DNA of 30,069 nucleotides. Origin: Nemertoderma westbladi (lineage: Eukaryota; Xenacoelomorpha; Nemertodermatida; Nemertodermatidae). Made by a program: the position numbers and the translations under genes. Positions 18,491 through 27,400 of this stretch are shown here, piece by piece. The stretch lies in assembly GCA_032718475.1 (NCBI GenBank), contig JAUCBJ010005242.1:1-30069 (forward strand). Direction: 5' to 3'. Positions within the stretch are counted from its first letter, which is position 1; every line of letters starts with the position of its first letter. The notes under the pieces were generated by a model, which was given only the letters and a program-made list of their open reading frames with translations, searched no databases and had not been told where the DNA came from.

Positions 18491-21400
18491 CTACAAGAAA
18501 AAACGAAATCAAAGTTGTTTAATAATCATGGTAAAACACCTCTTTATTGCATAACTTCATAAACAATCGATTGCGTTACATAATTATAATGCAAAAAGCA
18601 GAAACACCAAATACAGCCACGGTCACTTATCGATGTGATAAAGAAACACAATCATTTGAAAGTCTTCTAAAAAGTAACAAAGTTTTAAAGTGGAAGATGA
18701 AAGACTTTCTTTTGGTATAATTTTATGAGATCCCCGAATATCAAATCAATTATGAGTTTCATTTTCTTCGTATGATTAATTTGAGATGATTCTTTTATCG
18801 AAAAAGACCAAGGAAGGGTGGGGTGTGTGTGGGCGCGGTGGTGGGTATGGGGCTATTTTATCGGACAGCAATTACGGATGGCCCAATTTTTATTCGTTTA
18901 AAACGCTAAATAGCAAAAAAGTTAAAAACAAAATGTTCACCGGAAGTGAAGAACAAAACATAAACAACTGGCAACCCAAACTCACCCAAATCTTTGGCTG
19001 TGGTCCGTTTTCGCTTCTTCATATTCGACTGCGCAGATTCGATACAGTTGGGAGGGAAGAGGGGAGGGATCTTCTTGGGGGATGGTAGATGGAATCCATG
19101 AGCGGGAAGCATAGGTCGTCCCATCGAGAACTGTCGTAAGGAAAGATAAGAAAAATAGTTATACTCACTGATTCGTCCTGGTAATTTAAATTGGAATCGG
19201 TTAAATTAAAAGGTATTAAAATTGTCTTTGAAAATTACCAGCAAGTTAGTGTGGATGGTTTCAAGAAAGAAGAATAAACACTTTAATGTGGCAAATATTA
19301 ATTTACAATTATATCCTTTCAGATTGATTACCTTATGAGATATCGTATGTCCTTGTTTATCACCAACTCTCGTAGGTTGCATATACCCCATCGGGCCGCT
19401 AGATGTCGCCACAGGATGCGGCATTCTGGGCCCGCCGTGCGGCAGCTGGTAGACTGCGGGGGGCCCGCGTGGCGGCGCAGACCACGCAGAGGGGTCCGAC
19501 GGATCAGGGGGTCCGCTGGAGACGGGGCCATAGCCGGGGGGGAAATGAGGGGGTTTCCCCGAACTTGGAGGCCCTGCAATACGTAAACGGTCAAGTTAGA
19601 CTTTTTAAAATCTACATTTCCATTCTTCCACTTTTTAAATTGTCAACCATTGAGATTGTCAACCATTGAGACAGATACCTCATGTCAACCTTTTAGATAG
19701 GCCGAAAAAATTTAGAGATTTATTTTATAATTTTATAAATTTATGATCTATTTCAGGAATTATATATTTTTCACTAACCTGGTTGATATGCGGGATACGT
19801 TGGCTGCTGCTGGGGCTCCCCTTCCTTCATTGCCCCCATTGGGGGGCGGGGGAAGGATTGCGGGGGCGGAGGGGGGCATCCGTTGGCGTTGGGGTGCCCG
19901 GGAGGGTAGGGGGGGCGGTACTGGGGGGCGGACGGAGGGAGCGGACCCCCCATGTGGTGGTACTGGGGGTAACGGGGGCTGCCGAAATGGGGACCGTTGG
20001 AGCCCGGGGGGTAACCGTGGGGGGGATCGGGGGATGTACCAGGGGGCGGTGGTGCCGGGGATGAGGCAAAGCGACTGGAAAGGAATAAAGAAATGATAAT
20101 GAAAGTAAAATAAAAAATAATATTAGGAAGTATACAAAAACTAATTAAATTACTTTGTAAATTAAATCAATAATTTAAATTACAACCTCTTGATTATCAC
20201 CTCAGTTAACAATTATTTATATTCAGACTAACCCGTCCTGCATCTGAGGATGCGGTTGGTGGTAACCAGGGAAACCAGGTGCGGGTTTCCTGTGGTGCAT
20301 GTAGCCGGGATGGGAAGGGGGGACACCCCACTCGACGGGAGGGGGTTGGGAGGGGTAGTGGGGGTTGGCGCCCTGCGGCGGGCAGTCGGGGTACCCCGTA
20401 GGTGGAACCATGTACATTGGGTTGCCGTTAGGGGGCTTCGAGATTGGGCTGATCTCTCGATTGGGAGGCATCTAGAAGAGCGTTTAAAGTAATTTATAGT
20501 ATTTATTATATAATGTAATGCTACAGCTGATTTAATTAGTATTATATTAATAATAATAATATTATAATCAAAATTGGATAGTTATTTTGCCTCTGACCCA
20601 CAACTGGCCGCTGGTGGCTCCGTATATGCGACTTATTTATAACAAAAATGAGCTGGCCTTCGGCAGGCACCAAATGCATTATACGTACATAAAACCTTTC
20701 TGACCCTAAATATATTTTAATCCTAAATTCGTACGTAACTTCAGTGTATTGTTTGGGTTTCCCCGTACTTATATGTAACCTGAGTATTCATGAAGCTAAA
20801 CTATAGGGTCAGAATCTCAGATAAATTAAAATTTACGGTCAGAAAGGTACAATTTAGGGTCGGAAAAAGTAGAATTGACGATCGAAAAAAGTAGAATTTA
20901 GCGTGAATGAAAATATGCTTTATAAATCACTCACTTGACTATATGGGTCGTTACTGTTATAGTAGTTATTGGAGGATTCGTGACTGCCGCCTGTCCAGTC
21001 ATCAGCGAATGGGTCCTGCACATTGACGCTTCCAGATTGCGCCGGAGGGGGGCGCATCTCAAACCGAGAGTTGTGATTGGCTCCCGGTGCTGACGGGGGT
21101 CCCTGGAACCCCGGGGGAGGGGGGTGAGTGAAGTACTCGCCATGTGCCGAGCCCATATGGGGGGAAGGGGCGTTCACTAGAAAACAGACCACATTTGAAT
21201 AACTTAAACAACATTTAATCCATCTACGAATATTCATACAAAAGTTTACAAAGAAGCAAGAAATGTAGCCACATGGACTGACCCAATCTGAGTAGGATAC
21301 ATCGACTGGGCTAATTTCTGGGCGTTAATATTGCATACCACGGACATCCTAAGCTGAGCTGAGTTCACCCAGTTAGGGCAGAGGTTTGCGAGAATTTATT

Positions 21401-24400
21401 TAATTCATTTTTTCCTTAACTAACATTATTTCGGTACATTTATTACTATGTAGATAGTTACCCTTTTATACCCAAATCAATTAGTGTTTTTCTATGGAAA
21501 GCGTTTAAACCAAACAGAAGTTTAGAGTCGAATATTGCCGGATCGATGGCAACAATACAATTTTTATAAAAATATGTCTGTTTGTCTGATTCAAAAACAA
21601 TTAAAATTAAAAACAAATATTCTAAAATATAAAAATGATTAAAAATGTTCTTTAATAAAAATATAGAATTGCAGTGCTGAAAAGGTCTGTTTACTTTCTC
21701 GTTATAAAACTGCGATTTTGTAATGGTGACTCTGATGTGTACTATGTAGTCCATTAATTTTCACTGTACTACTACAGTACTGCATTATGCAGTGCACTTA
21801 TCGTCACTTAGCTGAGTCGACCAGACTGGAACTAACCTAATACCCGTATAATTTATAAACTTCGCGTATTTATACGTAGTTTCTAGCACAGAATAACCCC
21901 AACCAACCTGGAGTTGTTGAATTTCCAACCAACTTCGACTTTCCCTTCTTCCCTTTACTCGACTCGAGGGCTGCCAGTATCGGCGCGGGGTCAATGTCCC
22001 CTCGGTCGAACTTACACTCGTAAGGCAAGAGATACTTGATGTAATTCTTACGGATGCCGAAAGCTGTCATTGCCGATTGTAGAACATCCAACTCCTTCGC
22101 TATATCCTTCCATAACTTATCTTTATGGACCTAAAAGTTAAACAATTCAATTATTTTATTTTATTTAATGAATTATGAATATTGCCAAGCAAATTGTTGC
22201 TTTTTTTATAAATAGTTTATACTAGAAGATACGGAAATTCAACTGAAAGGGTAAATTTTAATAATCTCAGCGCGTAAAAAATGAAGAATATATATGTAAC
22301 TGTGATGTCGAATCAAATTAATAAGATGAAAAGAGAAACAGCAGCGAGAATAGATCCGCCATTCATATAAAAATGCGGATATTATCTAGAATTAGTATTA
22401 TACTTACAATCTGAAAGCCTCCCTTTTCTCGAACCAAAACATAGACTTTATACAGATCCAAAAATTGTTTGCTGATAGTGGGAACTTTGATTATCGGAGT
22501 CCCTCTGTCATCCATGAATGCGAGTAGTTTCTCGATGAAGGGCCTTCGCTCAGGTTCGTTACCCATGCCGAAGAGTTTATCGAGGGGCTCCATGCTCGCC
22601 GCATGATGGGGCATCGGAGAGGGCAGGTGCTTCGGACGAGATCCCGTAGTGGGCGGGCGTTGGAGCGCCCCTGTCGCTGGAGAGATGCAGAGGCCGGGGC
22701 GTGGGTGATGGCTGCCGCTACCGTGACTGTGAGACTGCGCAAAATAAGTAATAGTTCGAATCAATATAGAAAACAATCTAGTAAACAAAGTAACCTGCTT
22801 ATAAAACAACTGGCCAGAAAATGTTGAAACTAATCCATAAATTCAAATTTACCGCCATTGACTTACTTGAATGACTGCAATACCTGGACAAGAACAACCC
22901 GCCATGTTTCAAATGATTTAGGTCTGTTGTCAGTTTAAATTTGGTTAACATTTTTGAATGTATATTTGGCAAGATTGTTAATGTTAAATCATATTTTGTG
23001 AATTTTTGGGACTTAGACTAACCTGTGACCATCGGTATAACAATGGTACAATGTCAATGGTAAATTCATATTGATGGACTAGTGCAGTGTAACTCACAGT
23101 AACTCAACTTACAGGACTAGCCGGGGTTTTTGGCATTGATGGACTCATTGTTACAGACTCAGACTCTTCCTGATACGACGCTATGCTAGTTGAACCGGGG
23201 GACGCCATTGGAGAAGAACGCAAACAATTATTATCCTATGTAAAACAACAAAGTTGTTAGTACTCAAATAGACACGCACGTTAGTTAATAATATAGGACA
23301 GATTCTTATATTACACAGTTTTTACCTAACTTCAACAAAATATAATATTAAATTAAATAAATTATTAATTCACCTGTAGTGCGGGATTACAGTTCATTTT
23401 CGTAAATGTAATCCCAATAGTTTCCTCAACTAAATTCGTTAACGAAAACATTATTCACGCCAAGATACAGTACAGATATAATAACGTTAAGCAAAACAGA
23501 CTGCTTATTAATATGGGAATATTCAGTAAGCGAAATTATTTACTATAGTCTAGAACAAGTATTGGCAGTAGTTCCGTACTCACACCTGTACAGTATTCGA
23601 ATTTTTTTAACATAATTAATATTCTTATGTTATGTTATATAATTATAATTTATAAACTGTATTTATAATATAATATTATATTATAATTGTATTTATTATA
23701 TTTTATTTAATAAATTTTATTATTTATTAATATTGTATACTTATGAACTGCCCCGGAAAAAAGTGTTAAAAGTCCCCAAATCGCCATTTCGACTTAATAT
23801 CAAATAAGGTATGAGTACGAAAATAATACCCAATATCCCATACCCAATATCCCATATATCCAATATCCCATACCTGACTAGTGGCGGTGGCCAGGGCTAC
23901 TGCTGCGGCTTGTGCTGCGGCTGCGGCAGCAGCGGTAGTGCTTTGAATGATTTGCCGCGGGCGGCCGAGACCCGATGGATGGTGCGAGCCGTAGGGCGAG
24001 TTGGCATTGAAGTTGGGGTGATTGTGATTGGGGGGTGGGGCCCTCGATGTGTATATACCTAAAGAAATAAGTTTAAGCGTACTGGACTACGGAATGAATA
24101 ACTTTAACATTACACACGCGCGCACCAGGTGAAGTTACCTTGAATACCCTTGTTAACTTGAAGGCAGTACTTCAAAAGGGGATAGATTTCATCATCAGAT
24201 AAATATATGGATTCTCTCCATTTCATAAAAACAGATGAAAAAAAAACTAAAAAAAACTGCGGTATTAAAAACTGTGTTTGAGTATAAGTTTAAGCAAAGA
24301 TCAGTGCAATTTTCGACACATAAATAAAATAAAGTTACCCCAAATAAAATTATTCAAACACACAAAATAAAATTTTCAACACCAAAACCAATTATTCAAT

Positions 24401-27400
24401 CAACACCAAAATAAATAAATGCTCCCCAAAACCAATTATTCACACCAAAATAAATGACAAAACCCCCAAAATAAATACAAATTTTCCCAAAATAAATGAC
24501 AAAACCCCCAAAATAAATACATATTTTCCCCAAAATAAATACATATTTTCCCCAAAATAAATACATATTTTCCCAAAATAAATGCTTATTCCTCCAAAAT
24601 AATCAAATATTCTACCAAAATGAACAGACTCTTAGTTACATACTCTCAGTTGCAGACTATTGGTACGAGGATCGTCGGATGAGTACAAAACAAAGACCTA
24701 AGACTTTACTGCCCGTGCTGTAGAAAACAAAGAGGTAAAGTCGCATTAGGTCCCAAAGAACTTTAGGTCCAATTGTTATTTAAAGGAGGAAGTTCGTAAA
24801 GGAGCAGGTTACAAAGGCGTGTTTGGGGAACCAAAACAATAAACGAAAGTAACACATTTACAAGATTATGCAGGTTTTTAAAATTGGGTCTTTGGTCTTT
24901 GTTTTGTACTCATCCGAGGATCGTCGGTATAATATGATTAAACATTTTGTTTGATTTATGGAAATAAACTATCAATGAATTTGTATAAATATATACATTT
25001 TCCATAAAATATTTTGGTGCTGGAAGAATTGTTTTTGGTTGACAAGTAATTATTTTAGGTATAAGATTAAATAATTGTTTTTGGGGAATGAATGAATAAT
25101 TGTTTTTGGGGGATGAATAATTGTTTTTGGGGGATGAATAATTGTTTTTGGGGGAATGAATATTGTTTTTGGGAGATGAATAATTGTTTTTTGGGGGGAT
25201 GAATAATTGTTTTTGGGGAATCAATAATTGTTTTGGGGGATGAATAATTGTTTTTTGGGGGGTGGGGGTGAATAAATGTTTTTGGGGATTATTTATTGTT
25301 TTTGGGGGATGAATAAATGTTTTTGGTGAGAGATATTCAAAATGTAAATTGGTGCTACAAAAAAATATAATTGGCGTTAAATAACTTTTTGGTGTGAAAT
25401 CATTTAATTTGGGGTGGCATTCTATTAGTGGCGATATGTAAATATTAAATATAAACTACCGAAATATGGGGGGGGGGGGAGTTCCAGTATTCAATTTCTA
25501 AATTCAAACTTGCGTTATTCCTATAGACAAACTCAAACACAAACATTATGGGAAACAATAAGTTCATGTATAACGTCACATCGTACGTATTTAATGCAAT
25601 AGACAATTATTAATTCACACACCTACACGAATTCATCGGTACAGCGTGCAAAACGAAAACAATGCGATCCAAAAGTTGTCGACATGCAGACAACATTAAG
25701 ATACAAGGGCGGCTGCAGTTTGTTACGATGGGGTAAAAAAAGCAAGCAGTCGAGTATTGCATTCATTGGTTTTGGAAGTCTGTTATTGGAGATGGCCAAA
25801 CGAGTCGATTTTAAAGCATATTCGATAATCAGTAACTTGGCAACGGTTGCATAGCAGTTATTGTTGTAGATATTATTAGTTTGGCTGTTAGTTACCACAG
25901 TAAGCTCAAAACACAACATAGTTCAACTTATACCACGGGATTAAGGCTAAAAAATAATTCGTCAGATTTATTTTTTAGAATTTAGGTGATCCATTCAATT
26001 TCGTAAAAAGAAGTGAAGACTAGGATAAATAATGTTGGATATAAGTTGAACTTTTATCAAAAGGCATATTTTTATTTAAGCTATAAGCATCCGTATAATA
26101 CACACAAGACGGTGTTAAGAGGAACATTACGTAACCAAACAAGTTAAATATATTATCTTTACCTCGCCTACACTGGGCGAAAAGCAGAAGAGTATCTTGA
26201 TGGCTTGGAGGGGCCACCTGGTTGGGGGGTGCCATCTCCTTCTCAGAGAGAAGGTCTAGAAAAGTAGTCAGAAAAGTGATAACTATAAGCAACAGGTTAA
26301 TTACAGAACAGTGACTATAAATATAGGATTTACATTTAAGTTGAGGAAAATAGTTATAAAACAACCAGTACACACAAATCCTAGTCCTAATAAATAAATT
26401 AAAACACCAATTATATGAATACATTATATACCACAACAGAAACCATAAAATTAGGTTACAATTAACAATTAAAGGGGTCATTTATAAAGTATAACCTACA
26501 AAGTTTCGAGGTGGAAAACGAAATTACAAATAAGCAACGATTCATTCATAAAACATTAAATATCTATGTGGAATACATAAAGGGAAACGGAGACAACCAC
26601 ATAGATTTAAACAAACCAAATAAACGTAAAGATATAAAGAAAGATTTACGAAACAGATACGTGACACTTACCACTAGCTTCCGGTGATTCCCAGCGTTGC
26701 TGGGGTGACGTCATTCGCCCCACTGATGACGGGGATTCCATCTTAGGGTCCACCAATGACGGATGGGGTGCCCCTTGAGGCGGACCATCGAAATGGTTGG
26801 CAAAACGTGATTTATACAACATATCCTAGAAAAAAATATCAACAGTAAAAACATACGGTAATATGTCTGGGCGACTTATCTGAGAGTATGTGGGTGAGAC
26901 TGCGTTGGGAGGGTGTTCCACTGGGTCTGAGCGACTTACCTGAGAGTCTGTGGGTCCGACTGCGTTGGGAGGGTGTTCCACTGGGTCTGGGCGACTTATC
27001 TGAGAGCCTGTGGGTCCGACTGCGTTGGGAGGGTGTTCCACTGGGTCTGAGCGACTTACCTGAGAGTCTGTGGGTCCGACTGCGTTGGGAGGGTGTTCCA
27101 CTGGGTCTGGGCGACTTATCTGAGAGCCTGTGGGTCCGACTGCGTTGGGAGGGTGTTCCTCTGGGTCTGGGCGACGTATCTGAGAGCCTGTGGGTCCGAC
27201 TGCGTTGGGAGGGTGTTCCACTGGGCCTGGGCGACTTACCTGAGAGTCTGTGGGTCCGACTGCGTTGGGAGGGTGTTCCACTGGGTCTGGGCGACTTATC
27301 TGAGAGTCTGTGGGTCCGACTGCGTTGGGAGGGTGTTCCACTGGGTCTGGGCGACTTATCTGAGAGTCTGTGGATCCGACTGCGTTGGGGGGGTGTTACA

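Noticed and set aside
18786-19088. 100-codon plus ORF and other plus/minus ORFs overlapping ARID1 exons 11-13
   Set aside because: They are shadows of, or antisense to, well-supported ARID1 exons and introns.
25623-25919. 98-codon minus ORF and about 80-codon overlapping plus frame
   Set aside because: Neither has recognisable motifs or splice sites consistent with the surrounding ARID1 exon phases. It is probably a chance open stretch in intron 4.
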